From: Sclerurus mexicanus
Taxonomy: Eukaryota; Chordata; Aves; Passeriformes; Furnariidae
NCBI GenBank assembly: GCA_013396755.1
Contig: VWZF01001856.1
Coordinates: forward strand, 1,701,902-1,765,901
Direction of reading: 5' to 3'
Length of the DNA stretch: 64,000 bases
Part shown: piece after piece, positions 1-10,280 of the stretch
Layout of the letters: each line of letters opens with the position of its first letter
Position numbering within the stretch: position 1 is the stretch's first letter
The notes under the pieces: model-generated
What the model was told of the DNA's origin: nothing
Seen by the model: the letters and a program-made list of their open reading frames with translations, nothing else
The model's database searches: none
Made by a program: the position numbers and the translations under genes

Positions 1-1291
1 CATCAGTCACAAAGCAGAAGGATCCCATTTCATCCAAGGGAGGTTGCAGTCAGTCTAAACCCATTTATTTTTGGAAAAGATGCTACCCCATGTTTATTCA
101 TGTTCTTCAACCACTGAGCCTCAGTCGCATCTTTCTCTCTCATCACTGTGGGTTGTTTTTTTCTGATACACAACATCTCATGAATTTCTTACGTATTGAG
201 GATTCATTTCATGGTTGCATTCATTTGCCACCTGTTTTGTTCTACTTTCTCCCCACTTCTTTCCCATGCTTCACCACTCAGTTAACACATAGCACTTTAG
301 GAAATCAAGATTAACATTGATGCAGTTAAAGACCTTCTTAGGCCTGCTTGTACTATTAGAGCGCAAGACATTGCTTATTCTGTAAAGAAAGTATGGATAA
401 ATGCAAGGATTATGAACTAAAGGATTAATTAAGGCCCTTAACTGTTTCCAATATATATGATTTTTTTCCCGAAGAAGGTTGTGTAATATTTGCATATAAT
501 TTACATTCAATACAATTTGCATACACATTGACATATGTAATTATATATTCTTTGCTTTCATACTGCTTGAATGTGATGGAGTCACTTACTAGGAGCAGAA
601 CTACTGAAAGGGAGTTGAGTTAGGGAATGGAGGAATTGTATTTCTGAGAGAGAAAAGGATCTTTTGCCACATGAAAGCATCTAAAACTGGGTATCAGCTG
701 TGGAAGAAAACAATGGTCTCCAGATCATGTCTCACAAGGTAAATATCCCTTTACATGGACCTTGGCTGTCATAAGCCTAGCTCAGCTTGGAGTCAGTCTG
801 ATTCCACCCCAAAATATGATTACAAACACAATACAGAGCAGGAGCCAATGCTGGTGAATCTATTTCTGTGCCTAGAAAACTGCAGTTTGCTGACCAGAAT
901 CCAAAACTCCTGCAGCTTGAAATGAACTAGTTTGGGTGTGGTTTTTGTTTTTTTTTTTTTTCTTCAAATCGTGGTTTCTCAGCTTCTCTTCCACTCCTGA
1001 TCCAGCCAGAAACATCATCTTCCTGCTTAAATACTTTTTTTCTGCAGAGGAATATAAATTTTATCTGGTGCCACCAGGACACCTTGCAACCAAGAATTTT
1101 ATGGTACAGAGAGGATATAATAAAGTTCCTCATCTTCCAGCTCAGTAAAGCAAAGCACAGAGGAATCCTCTGAGCAACTGAACAGTGTCAGCCTTATTAT
1201 TATTATCCATAAAGAGTTGTGTTCATAACAAGCCAGTGATTTAAAGGTGTCAGAAAACAATGCCACGGTGTAGATTTACTCAGTAAAATAT

Positions 1292-1297
1292 TTTAAT
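1292..1297 (-). promoter_or_regulatory. Candidate polyadenylation signal ATTAAA
   Basis: ATTAAA reads on the minus strand about 680 nt after the PKHD1 stop codon and is the first recognised variant hexamer I found there. No clear GU-rich element was confirmed downstream, so this is a candidate only; canonical AATAAA hexamers occur near 98-93 and 69-64. Confidence 0.25.
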
Positions 1298-1822
1298 TAC
1301 AATAAAAAAAAAGAAAACAAACACACAGGTTTAAGTAGGGAGGAATAAAAGCACTTACTCAAGCCACAGTGAAATGAAAGTTGAATAAATAGGGGTTTTC
1401 CCTCAGAAAAAAAGAAAATATTTATGCACATACTGAGGTTCTTTGAATGAAACTAAAATCATGGTTGGAAGAAAGGGGAAAATTTCTATATATTTGTAGA
1501 TATGCATAAATACCAACCAGCATTGCTCTAGACACTAAGACTATACCCACACTAGTACATTAAAGTTCCAGAAATCCTGCTGAGTTGCTGGGCTAATCCT
1601 CAACTGCTTTTGAATACAACCTCAAAGCTGATCCAGCATTCCCCAAAAAAACACTTGGAGAGAGTTTTAGAGGTGGTACACGACTGTCTGAACATGCACC
1701 CACCCTGCTTTGGAAGCCAAGGAAGGTCAACACCAAAGACATGGATGGAGTGTCCCAGCTGGGAGACTGGGAGATCCAGGTAACAGGTCCATTTGTACAT
1801 GTGACCGTCTGGTTCCTCATCC

Positions 1823-1885
1823 TAACATGTGTATGGTTTTCTCTAACATGTGTATGGTTTTCTCTAACATGTGTATGGTTTTCTC
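1823..1885. repeat. 21-bp minisatellite, three copies
   Basis: Three perfect head-to-tail copies of a 21-bp unit (taacatgtgtatggttttct plus c) lie about 90-150 nt past the PKHD1 stop, so probably inside the 3' UTR. Because 21 is a multiple of three, the repeat stays open in every frame, which produces a spurious RENHTHV-repeat frame on the minus strand. Confidence 0.9.
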
Positions 1886-1973
1886 TGACCATAGAGACAA
1901 AAGGTTGATCTCCACCTTGACTTCAAGCCAGGAAAATCTTGCTTAGCCAGTGGTCCCCCCTCACATTACTTCT

Positions 1974-2326
1974 TTACCCCTCTGCTGTCACCATGGCAAC
2001 ATGGTCTCCCACATCATTCTGATGTCTGGGCATCCTTTCGGAGTCCTCTCTGTCCTGGTTGTAACCAGCTGAAGGTTTGGGGACTTCCTTCTGCCTGGAG
2101 CACCCCAGGGCAGTTGGCTGATGACGTTCCACAGAGTCACCAGGAGTTGTTCCTCCACGTGGCTGTTGGTGACTGTCACTTTTTCTGGCTGAAAAAAAGG
2201 GGTGTCTGTCACCTGTCATGAGATGGGCACTACTCATCTTTCTCACTGATTTGGCTTCATGGGATGGCAGGTTCAGCTCCTCCAGTTGTCCTTTGGCATG
2301 TCCCACTGCTCCAGTTCCTTCCATAT
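1974..2326 (-). CDS. PKHD1: PKHD1 terminal coding exon (cytoplasmic C-terminus)
   Basis: This exon encodes the last 116 residues after one split codon and ends at TAA (1976-1974). The acceptor is gctttcacag at 2328-2327 and is followed by AT ATG GAA, so phase 1 is expected and met. The sequence is hydrophilic and rich in His, Arg, Gln and Ser. At exon residues 25-40 it reads KSVRKMSSAHLMTGDR, which aligns with the RKVSR...TGER stretch I recall from mammalian fibrocystin tails, a segment reported to act in nuclear localisation of released tail fragments. The remainder (PFFSARKSDSHQQP onward) has no motif I recognise, as expected from the fast evolution of this tail. The whole bird tail is about 170 residues, slightly shorter than in human from memory. 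An internal ATG at exon start should not be mistaken for a translation start. Confidence 0.86.
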
Positions 2327-2469
2327 CTGTGAAAGCAAGAATTGTTTTCTCTTTATAATAATTATAAGACCCCCACCTTCATGTACCTTACCCTTCTATG
2401 CCTTTACTGTGTGTTAAAGACCCTTAATTAATTTTTTGATATTTTTTTCCCCATTTCACATGGGCAGGC

Positions 2470-2735
2470 AGTGATAGGGCAAGGGGGAAGAATTTTAAAC
2501 TGAAAAGGGAGACATTTGGATTAGAGGTCAGAGAGAAATTGTTTCCTCTGAGGGTGGTGAATCCCTGGCACAGGTTGCCCAGAGAAGTTGTGGCTGTCCC
2601 ATCCCTGGAAGTGTCCAAGGCCAGGTTGGACGGGGCTTGGACCAACCTGGGATAGTGGAGGGTGTTGGAACTAGATGATTTTTTAAAAATTCTTTCCAAC
2701 ACAAACCATTCTATGATGGTATGATTCAATGATTA
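2470..2735 (+). mobile_element. CR1 LINE 3' end
   Basis: Contains the CR1 signature blocks 'ccctggcacaggttgccc', 'catccctggaagtgtccaag' and 'aggccaggttggac', followed by the tail 'ccattctatgatggtatgatt'-like end, so it reads in plus orientation. It is 5'-truncated, as is usual. Confidence 0.9.
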
Positions 2736-3697
2736 AATAAAAAGCAGTTATTGTTAGAGACATAATTACACTGGCCACAAATTTTAGCTTGACAGAAACA
2801 AGTAGTTAAAGCCAAACAACTATTAGCTATTTCCACAAATAAATAAAAAGCAACAAAACCATCTGGCTTTTTCTTATTGATGCACTAACAGCTCCTAGAG
2901 CATCTTCAGTGGTTAGCAAATTTTTCAGTAAACATTTAATAATTAAGTATATAAAATAAAGTTGGTTATTGAGCTATGTAGCGCTGAGACTGATAATATT
3001 TTAATGATACACACCTATAAAATACATCATCCCTTTCTGAATCAGGCTGTAATATAAGGTAGAACTTTATATTTCCAACATTTGACTCCTACTCAAGGCA
3101 GTGCCTGTAACCTGCAATGCTGTTTAAAAAATTATGTTGGAAAAATGCAGAAAAAGGAAAATATACACTATACATTTTTCATGTGGAAAAGCAAAATGTT
3201 TACATCCTTATAAACCAAAGGGCTATCAATGACAGAGGCAGAATCACTTGTAGTGTCACAGCAGATTGCTTCTGAGTTGACAGGGTGTGCTATCATTACA
3301 GTGCAAGATTGGCAGCCTCATTTTTAGTATCATTTGGATGCTAAAAACATTTGTAACACTCTTGCAATCCTCTCCCTTCCCCCCTGAATATGAAATGAAA
3401 ACAGTGCAGAACCAAATCTTTTATACTCATTTCAAAACCAGAACTAGTCCTAGACCACATGGCTCATGTGGTCTCACAAGTCAGCTTTTATAGTCCATAT
3501 ATCTGCATATATTGTAGGTCCTTAGCACAAATAATACCAGCAAATGTGTTGTTACCACCCCTGATTTTTCAGGTTTGTCCTCCCATTTCGACCCTTAGCA
3601 GCCTGTGACATTAAGCCCATGGTTGCTCAGACCTTCTGCTCAGATTCATTATCTTCTCCCTTTTCTGTAAATCATTAATTGGAATTATATTTGCTGA

Positions 3698-3842
3698 ATC
3701 ATAGAATATCTCAGATTGGAAGTGACCCCTAAGGGTCATCAAGTCCAACTCCTGCTCCTCACAAAAACACCTAAAAGTAAATCAGAACGTTGTCCAGACA
3801 CCCTTTGAACAACTGGAACTCTGACAGTGACAATGACTTGAC
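3698..3842 (-). mobile_element. CR1 fragment
   Basis: Starts with 'aatcatagaatatctcag' and continues 'ggtcatcaagtccaactcc', the inverted 3' end of a CR1. It is diverged and short. Confidence 0.8.
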
Positions 3843-6354
3843 GCTTGTACTCATTTTTCCTCTTAAAGGTTGCTGGTGGGTTTTTTTCAACTTTTGCACT
3901 CATATCTTTCAATTTCAGGCATGTACCTCTTGAAAATCCACTGGAGAGTTGTTACCAAAATTTCAGTAGTCACATGTTTCTGTGTTTAACATTTTTCCTT
4001 CTTAAGCTTGTTTAAATATTAGGTAGGTGACTGTTTTAAGGCACAAATTACATACACCACCAGGTTCAATTTTCTTCTATACACACATAAAGAGCATAAC
4101 CAGGTCATGATTCCCTATACCAAATCTTCCCATTAGTTCTTGAGATTTATTGACTCTCTCTTCATTTTTAAAGGTATCATTTTCAACACTGAAAATAGGC
4201 CTGTTCAAACAAGTTTGAATTAAGGAAGGAGGCAAAAAGTTGCCTGGTTATAAGCAGTTTCAAGGATGAAGCACTGCCTGGAGATTTATATGGCATAGTA
4301 ATATAAATATCCCGATTTTTTAAAATTAAATACAAAGTATTCAATATCATTAGAGCACACAATTAACTGGATTAAGTACAAGCTAACAGAGCTCAGGCAA
4401 TAATTATATGTGGGAAATAATTCTCAGAGGTGGGGATGTGTGGCAGTAGCAGACACTCCCACTGAAATGGAAGATATTCAGTGTTTCCAGTGGTGATTTG
4501 GAATTAAAACAGCAATTGATTCCAATGAAATTCTGTAAAACATGGAAAAAAATAAACTAGTAGAAAGAAAGAAGGAGGAGCTGATCTGAGCAACCTTAAA
4601 GCAAGGAGAGAGATCCAGTTTGCAGAGTGGGAGAACAACTTCAGGAATACAACAGTGATTCTTGGGTGAAGGTGTCCAAGGAGTTCAGGATAAAAATTGA
4701 AGCTTGGAAATATAAACTTTTCAAGGATACAAGTTCTCAATGGCCAAGGTGATGAACCACCAGAATAAATTGTAAAAAGCCAAAAAAAAAGAATATGTTC
4801 CTCCGCCTCCAGGTGTGTTCTGTTAACAATGCTTCAGTAAATCAAAAGTTCTTTAATTCAAGAGAGAAAATCATGTGAAGCTGAGGAGATTTTTTGTTAC
4901 ACAAAGGTTAGCCAAGGTAGTATCTTGATCCCTTCACCCTGCAGTGCTGCTTAGCTGGTTTCCCTCATCTTCATCCTCAGCTGCCCATTTGGTAGAACGT
5001 CCAGGTCCCCTAATCCACCAGACTTCATGCCCTATGAGCACCTTCCAAAGTGAAGAGCTCTGTTTTGCAAGTCTTACTGTGGTGATTAATAAATAAAGGC
5101 TCTGAACACTTAATTGTGTTAGAAAAGTGATATTTCTTATGAGGGGAAGAGCTATAAAGCAGAAACTAAACAAAAAGAGTTCAGCTTTGATTTCCTTTCT
5201 CTCTCTCTCTCTCCAAAACCAACAGCACTTTAAATAAGGGGGAATCAAACATTAGACATTTCCAAGTCATATGTATTAAATTCACTTAAGATATTGTTAC
5301 CCTTGTTTAGATTTGAACATATCGGGGAATCTTTTTGTCTTGCAACTATTCCTAAAAGACTTTAAGTGGCTGGATTGCCTTTTTCTGACAAAAAGGAAAA
5401 ATCTTTCCATGAATTATTTACACGATGGCTCCAATCAACGCTCTACCTGTCAGCCTCCCCAGCCAAAATGAAAGTTCACTATGTAAAGGTGCCAGGGGAG
5501 AGTGGCAGCCTCCCACTGCGAGTTTATAGACAGAACTAAGTCAGCACGCATTATGTGTCAGAGCCAACATCAGACAGAATCAGATCCTTTGATCTCAGAC
5601 CTCCACAGGAAGCTTAGATCTCAGACAAATTAGATAAAAAATGAATTTATAGCAGATATGTATCCTAAGGCACACAGTTGAATGCTGTGTTTTGGAGGAG
5701 TACAGCAAATATCAAAACACATAAACTGCAGAATTTCCTCTCTCCTTCTCTCTCTCCCTCTGCTTTTGTGATAGACGCTAATTAAAAGGAGATAAAAACT
5801 CCAGCTCGCCTCTTCCTGCCTCTTATGTAATCCACGGGCTTCTGGAAGGAGGAAAAAGAAATTCCCAAACCAGAGTAAATGGGGGGTTCAGCAGGGTTCT
5901 CCGAATGCCCTCAGATCTGTGCTGTTGGCAGGTGAGATAAAAAAAGCCCTCAACTCCTGTAAGAACATTTCACACTTGCAGAGAGGGAAGCCAGTGCTTT
6001 GTGCTGCCAGCCACGTGCCCCCGAGGCTGTTTTCTGCTTCCCTGTGACCTCAGAAGGAGTCATGTTTGATCAGCTCATGATGAAAAGAGGAGTCTGGAGG
6101 AGGTGTGCAGAGAAGGGTTGTTTGTGGCAGGACCCTGGGGAGTAAAGGGGGACACGGAGCGGGATGGGTGGGAATGGAGCAGCTTTGAGGCACTGGGTTG
6201 GACTCGCAGAGACCATACAAATGAGCTCTGGGTGGTTTTTTTTCCTCCCTCCAGTGTGCCTCACTGCAGTCCTCCAGAGCCTGCAAACTTGTTCAGAGCT
6301 TTTTTGATCCCTCTGCAGTTATTGCTGCAACACTTGGAGACTTGGGAACGAGGA

Positions 6355-6688
6355 GTCCTGTTTCTCCAGGAAGAAGAGACTGACCCCCACCTGACTCCAG
6401 GCTCCTGTCAGGGACTTGGAGAGAGTGAGAAGGTTCCCCTTGAGTCTCCCTTTCTCCAGGCTGAGCCCCTTCAGCTCTCTCAGCTGCTCCTCATCAGACT
6501 TGTGTTCCAGCCCCTTTCCCAGCTTATGAAACAGGCTTTTATGTGCACTTACTCCTCCACTAGAGGTTACCTGCCCATTTGGCCAGGTCCCAAGTTCAGC
6601 TGGAATACCCTAAAGGCCAAGTCATTGGTAACTTCCAACATATCCAGCAGTATGAGGTGGTTGTTCAGCAAGTGAACCATCAGTGCTG
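6355..6688 (-). repeat. Duplicated block, copy 1 (CR1 core plus about 150 bp of other sequence)
   Basis: Positions 6355-6535 are inverted CR1 sequence ('ctttctccaggctgagcccc', 'cagctgctcctcatcagact'). Positions 6536-6688 no longer look like CR1 but match 7838-7990 closely, including 53 identical bases (6611-6663 equals 7920-7972). Confidence 0.8.
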
Positions 6689-6743
6689 GAGACACTGGGG
6701 GTGTTGGTCCCCACTCTACTTCAAAAACATTGGGTGAAATCAT

Positions 6744-6850
6744 GGACTCACTGAATCACAGAATATCCTGAATTGTGGCGAAGGAACACACAAGAATCCT
6801 TGAAACCCAGCTCCTGGACCTGCACAGGACCACCCCAAGGATCATACCAT
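6744..6850 (-). mobile_element. CR1 fragment
   Basis: Inverted CR1 3' end: 'ctgaatcacagaatatcctg' and 'cctggacctgcacaggacc' are typical of the subfamily with the 'cccaaggatcat' continuation. Confidence 0.75.
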
Positions 6851-7006
6851 GAGCATATGGGGGATTATGCTGCTGCCTTCAGTGTAGCTGGGAATTCACT
6901 CAGAAAAGGAGATGAAATGACAAATAGAAAAATACCAGGGAGCAGAAGGAGGAGGCAACAAAGAGACAGACCTTCTGAGAACTGTGCCATTGATCATGTA
7001 CAAACC

Positions 7007-7186
7007 TATAGAACCATGGAATCATTAAGGTTGGAAAAAATCCTTAAGACCATCAAGTCCAACCACCAGCCCAACATCACCATGTTCAACACTAAACCAT
7101 ATCCCCAGGCATCACATCCCAAATGTTTTTTGAACACTTCCAGTGATGGTGATTCCATCCCTTCCTTGGACAGCCTCTTCTAACAC
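7007..7186 (-). mobile_element. CR1 fragment beside a PKHD1 tail exon
   Basis: Inverted CR1 3' end starting 'aaccatggaatcattaagg' and running through 'ccatcaagtccaaccacc' to 'ggacagcctcttctaacacc'. It ends about 70 bp from the proposed tail exon. Confidence 0.88.
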
Positions 7187-7253
7187 CTGAATATGTTAGA
7201 AGACATAAACCAACTCTTTTGATGTTCAACTGTTGATGAATTTGAATTGTCAC

Positions 7254-7388
7254 CTCCTGCTACAGGCACTCCTCTTTTATTTACTCCTTGATTGTAGCAA
7301 GGCTTGATGGGAGCTGCAGAAGGCTGTGCTTGTTTACTGGGTCTCTTAGTGTTGGCCCCTGGTACATCAGCCTGTTCAGTCCTTTTTT
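7254..7388 (-). CDS. PKHD1: PKHD1 cytoplasmic-tail exon (proposed)
   Basis: This proposed 135-nt exon encodes 44 residues of the cytoplasmic tail, beginning KRTEQADVPGANTKRP and ending KRGVPVAG. It is basic, Ser/Pro/Gln-rich and without hydrophobic segments. The acceptor is tttcattacag at 7390-7389; its two leading bases join the single A left by the transmembrane exon, giving KKSKTT-K-KRTEQ. I chose the donor GGAG|gtgaca at 7253 because it is in phase 1, as the terminal exon requires. The resulting join VPVAG-D-MEGTG resembles the mammalian tail (VVGEDM). The open frame continues to 7180, so another donor is possible (for example AGA|gttggt, also phase 1, about 50 bases further on). A CR1 fragment lies within 70 bp on its 3' side, and another ends about 125 bp away on its 5' side. 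Confidence 0.78.
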
Positions 7389-7511
7389 CTGTAATGAAAC
7401 ACACAGTCACATCACTCTCAATACATCCTCAGCTCAGCAGAAATAATTAATTCAAGCAGAAATAGAATATATAGTTGATTATTTCCTGAATATATATATA
7501 CACCACCAAAT

Positions 7512-7837
7512 GTCATGTCCACGCACCTTTTGAACACTTTCAGGGATAGTGACTGAGTCCACCACTTCCCTGAGCAGCCTGTGCCAGTGTTTGACAACCT
7601 TTTCTCTGAAGAAATTTTTGTAATATCCAATCTAAATCTCCTCTGATGCAATTTGAGGCCACTTCTTTTGTCCTGTCACTTGTTCCCTGGGAGAAGACAC
7701 CAACCCCCACCTGGTTCCACCTTCCTATCAGGGACTTGGAGAGCAAGTAGGTCCTTCCTGAACCTCCTTTTCTCCAGGCTGAGCCCTCCCAGCTCCCTCA
7801 GCCACTTCTTGTGCTCCAGACCCTTCACCAGCTTATG
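7512..7837 (-). mobile_element. CR1 fragment, part of duplicated block copy 2
   Basis: Inverted CR1: 'gaacactttcagggatagtg', 'ctgagcagcctgtgccagtg', 'ttttctccaggctgagccct'. The part from about 7676 matches the CR1 core of the block at 6355. Confidence 0.88.
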
Positions 7838-7993
7838 GACGAGGCATTTATGTGCATTTATTCCTCCACTAAATGTTACCTGTCCATTTGGCCAGGTCCC
7901 AGGTTCAGGTGGAATATCTTAAAGGCCAAGTCATTGGTAACTTCCAACATATCCAGCAGTATGAGGTGGTTGATCAGCAATTGAACCACCAAG
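7838..7993. repeat. Duplicated block, copy 2 (non-CR1 part)
   Basis: Matches 6536-6688 in direct orientation, 1.3 kb away, with a 53-base identical core (7920-7972). The two copies stop matching near 'gaaccaccaagag'. I do not recognise the family. Confidence 0.85.
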
Positions 7994-8337
7994 AGTTGTG
8001 ATCACATCCTTTTATCTCCAGCACTTACACAAATATCCCTTTTCTGCAGTGGGACAGCCTCATTGAGGTAGTCATATTTGTTTTAAGATCAATACTAAAA
8101 AGAAACCCACCTTAAGGTAAATTAGTAGAGGTGTGGATTTTGCTTGGGGGAGGACTCCAGAGAAGCTGTAGCCCTCCCAGTATCCCTTTGATTCACGTGA
8201 TGCTGACAGTGTGATGTGAGCCTGGCTGTGATATCCCTCATCAAAAAAATGCAGTGGCTGAACAGATCATTGAAATAGTAACAAATATTTCCTCTGTTCC
8301 AAAGTTTCTTCTCTGCATGATAGAAATTTGATTTTCA

Positions 8338-8450
8338 TCATAGAATCATTTGGTTTGGAAAAGACCTTTAAAGTCATTAAGTTCAACTGTAAACCACTGT
8401 TTGTGTTGAGACAAAACCAATATTAAAACCTTTTCCAGTCAGGACTCGGA
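8338..8450 (-). mobile_element. CR1 fragment
   Basis: Inverted CR1 end: 'catcatagaatcatttggtt' followed by 'ggaaaagacctttaaagtca' and a decayed continuation. Confidence 0.75.
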
Positions 8451-8489
8451 CATCTTTAATAGGCATAAAACTGTACAGCCTGGAACCAC

Positions 8490-8575
8490 CATAGAATCAT
8501 AGAATGTCATGAGTTGAAAGGGGCCCACATGGATCATCAAAGTCCAACTCTTGGCCCTGCACTAACTACAAAATC
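8490..8575 (-). mobile_element. CR1 fragment
   Basis: A second inverted CR1 3' end ('catagaatcatagaatgtca', 'caactcttggccctgcacta'), starting about 40 bp after the previous one and 130 bp from the transmembrane exon. Confidence 0.82.
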
Positions 8576-8705
8576 TATTGTTAATAGTGAACTTCCAGAG
8601 CTTTTTGAGTTCTATTGTCTGAAATATATTTTGGCTGTTCTGGGGTTTTTTAAAATAAAATAAGGAGCTTGCAAGTATAAATTCTAGTGTGTATTTCCAA
8701 CTTAC

Positions 8706-8861
8706 TGGTGGTTTTGCTCTTCTTGAACCAGCAGAATGCAAGAACAATGGTGAATGCAGATGCTGCTGAGCTCAGTATGACAACAAGGATCATGCTGGCC
8801 TTCGCTGCCACGGGGACAGGGAAGATGGTAAATGGCTGAGACAGCACAGTGAACTTTGCCC
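8706..8861 (-). CDS. PKHD1: PKHD1 transmembrane exon with start of ciliary targeting region
   Basis: This 156-nt exon (phase 1-1) encodes 51 residues. It opens with AKFTVLSQPFTIFPVPVAAK, continues into a hydrophobic stretch of about 23 residues (exon residues 23-45, MILVVILSSA to VLAFCWF), and ends with the basic stop-transfer sequence KKSKTT. This is the only transmembrane helix of the protein, so everything encoded upstream is extracellular and everything downstream is cytoplasmic. The acceptor is aattccag at 8863-8862 and the donor is ACCA|gtaagt at 8705, both strong. In mammals the sequence straddling the inner membrane face (a cysteine cluster followed by WFKKSK-type residues) is the ciliary targeting signal. 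Here CWFKKSK is kept, but only one cysteine (exon residue 43) is present. Confidence 0.93.
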
Positions 8862-10182
8862 CTGGAATTTAAAGCAGTCAGTTCATTACAAAAGTAAGAA
8901 TGCTGGTTTCATAGTTAAAACACCATCTCATAAACCTCCAGCAAGGATGCCATTGTTAAAAATGCATGCACGAACAAACCATAAGTCCATCTATCTCCAG
9001 AGCCAACATTAGCCAATAATATTTAGGACTGAATACCAGGACAGCCCAAATACTTAACAGTACTTCTACAAGCCACGTTTCAAGCTTCCTGAATCATAAA
9101 CAACTTTTTACATTTCAAAAATTCTTAACATTTCTTCCATGAATTTGTTTAGCTGACTGTCAAACCCAGAAAATACATTCACAAAGCATCTATTTGTGAG
9201 GCCAAACAAATGAGGCCCAGACAGAAAACATGCACATTCTGCCTAGCAAGACAGAGAAACTGGTTGTGACAAGAAAGGGGTTAAGAATACAGGCTATACC
9301 TGAATCATTAGAATGTAAGTTATGAGGAACCCAGAAACATTCACCAGCATTAAGCTTAAATCCATGATGCAGAAAACTCCCAGTGAACTTGCTAATATTT
9401 TCCACCACGTCGATAATGAGCATTATAAATAAAAAATGTCAGTGTCCCTGCTGTTGGCATAGTAAATATTTAGTCTCTTGACACACACAAGCTTTGGGTA
9501 ATGATCCTCACCCAGAGATTCTAAAGTTTTCTGTAAATAAATCAGAATCAAATCAGCCACAACTCATAGTTTCTGTGGTCAGGAGTTCATTTGATGTCAG
9601 CATCTGATCTTCAGGGACTAGAAGATGCCTAACACAGCACTTTTAAACATCAGAAATATATGTAGGTTTTGGTTCCCTAAATTATTTCCAGAAATGCATT
9701 CTGAATGGAGATGGGCTGGGCAAGGACAGGAATTTAACAAAACTGGCCCTGGTACTTTCTACAGACCAACTTGTTTTACCTTTGTTCAGTGAAAAGATTT
9801 TGGGATTTCCCTGAGACAGATTTCAAAACATATTTCATTAAGCTGTGCTTCCAGTCTAAAGAGTCAGATTCTGTGAAGTGTTGACTTTCCATCCACTCTC
9901 ACTGAACCAAAGAGTGGGAAGGGCAGGTATTCAGCATCATAAGCCTCAAAATGCACAGAAATTCCCCCTTTAAAGGCCCATCTCCAAGTACTCCCTGCAC
10001 CCCAGTTCTCCTTTTGCAAAGCCATGGGAACACTCAATGTGGATGAGCCACTTGTGGCAGCCTAAATGTTTGCAAACTTCTAACTTTCCAGCTCAGATTT
10101 TTTATTAGCCACTTCCACCTGGCCACTTCACCAGTCAGGTGTATTGTCCCCTCTGTTTTTTTCTGGCTGAGACAAGATAGAT

Positions 10183-10280
<98 letters not shown>

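Larger units (their letters stand above)
1..1973 (-). other. PKHD1 3' UTR and downstream sequence
   Basis: This stretch lies after the stop codon. It is AT-rich, without CR1 fragments that I can recognise, and has no coding frame I trust. The 3' part of the last exon must extend into it, but the polyadenylation site cannot be fixed by eye. Candidates on the minus strand are ATTAAA at 1297-1292 and AATAAA at 98-93 and 69-64. A 21-bp triplication lies at 1823-1885. A poly-T run at 948-961 on the plus strand is simple sequence. Confidence 0.6.
2327..7253 (-). other. PKHD1 last intron
   Basis: Intron between the tail exon and terminal exon. It contains CR1 pieces at 2470-2735, 3698-3842, 6744-6850 and 7007-7186, and the first copy of a duplicated block (6355-6688). 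The rest (2740-3690, 3850-6340) is AT-rich, apparently single-copy DNA with no exon I could support. A short CT run sits near 5198-5213. Confidence 0.7.
7389..8705 (-). other. PKHD1 intron between transmembrane and tail exons
   Basis: A 1.3-kb intron. More than half of it is CR1 fragments (7512-7837, 8338-8450, 8490-8575) plus the second copy of the duplicated block. The remaining 7994-8337 shows nothing I can identify. Confidence 0.8.

Noticed and set aside
1593..1892. Frame with a repeated RENHTHV heptad
   Set aside because: The heptad is the 21-bp tandem repeat in the 3' UTR; there is no start context or homology.
6103..6675. 190-codon plus-strand open frame
   Set aside because: It runs through inverted CR1 sequence and the duplicated block; the frame reflects repeat sequence, with no family match or splice context.
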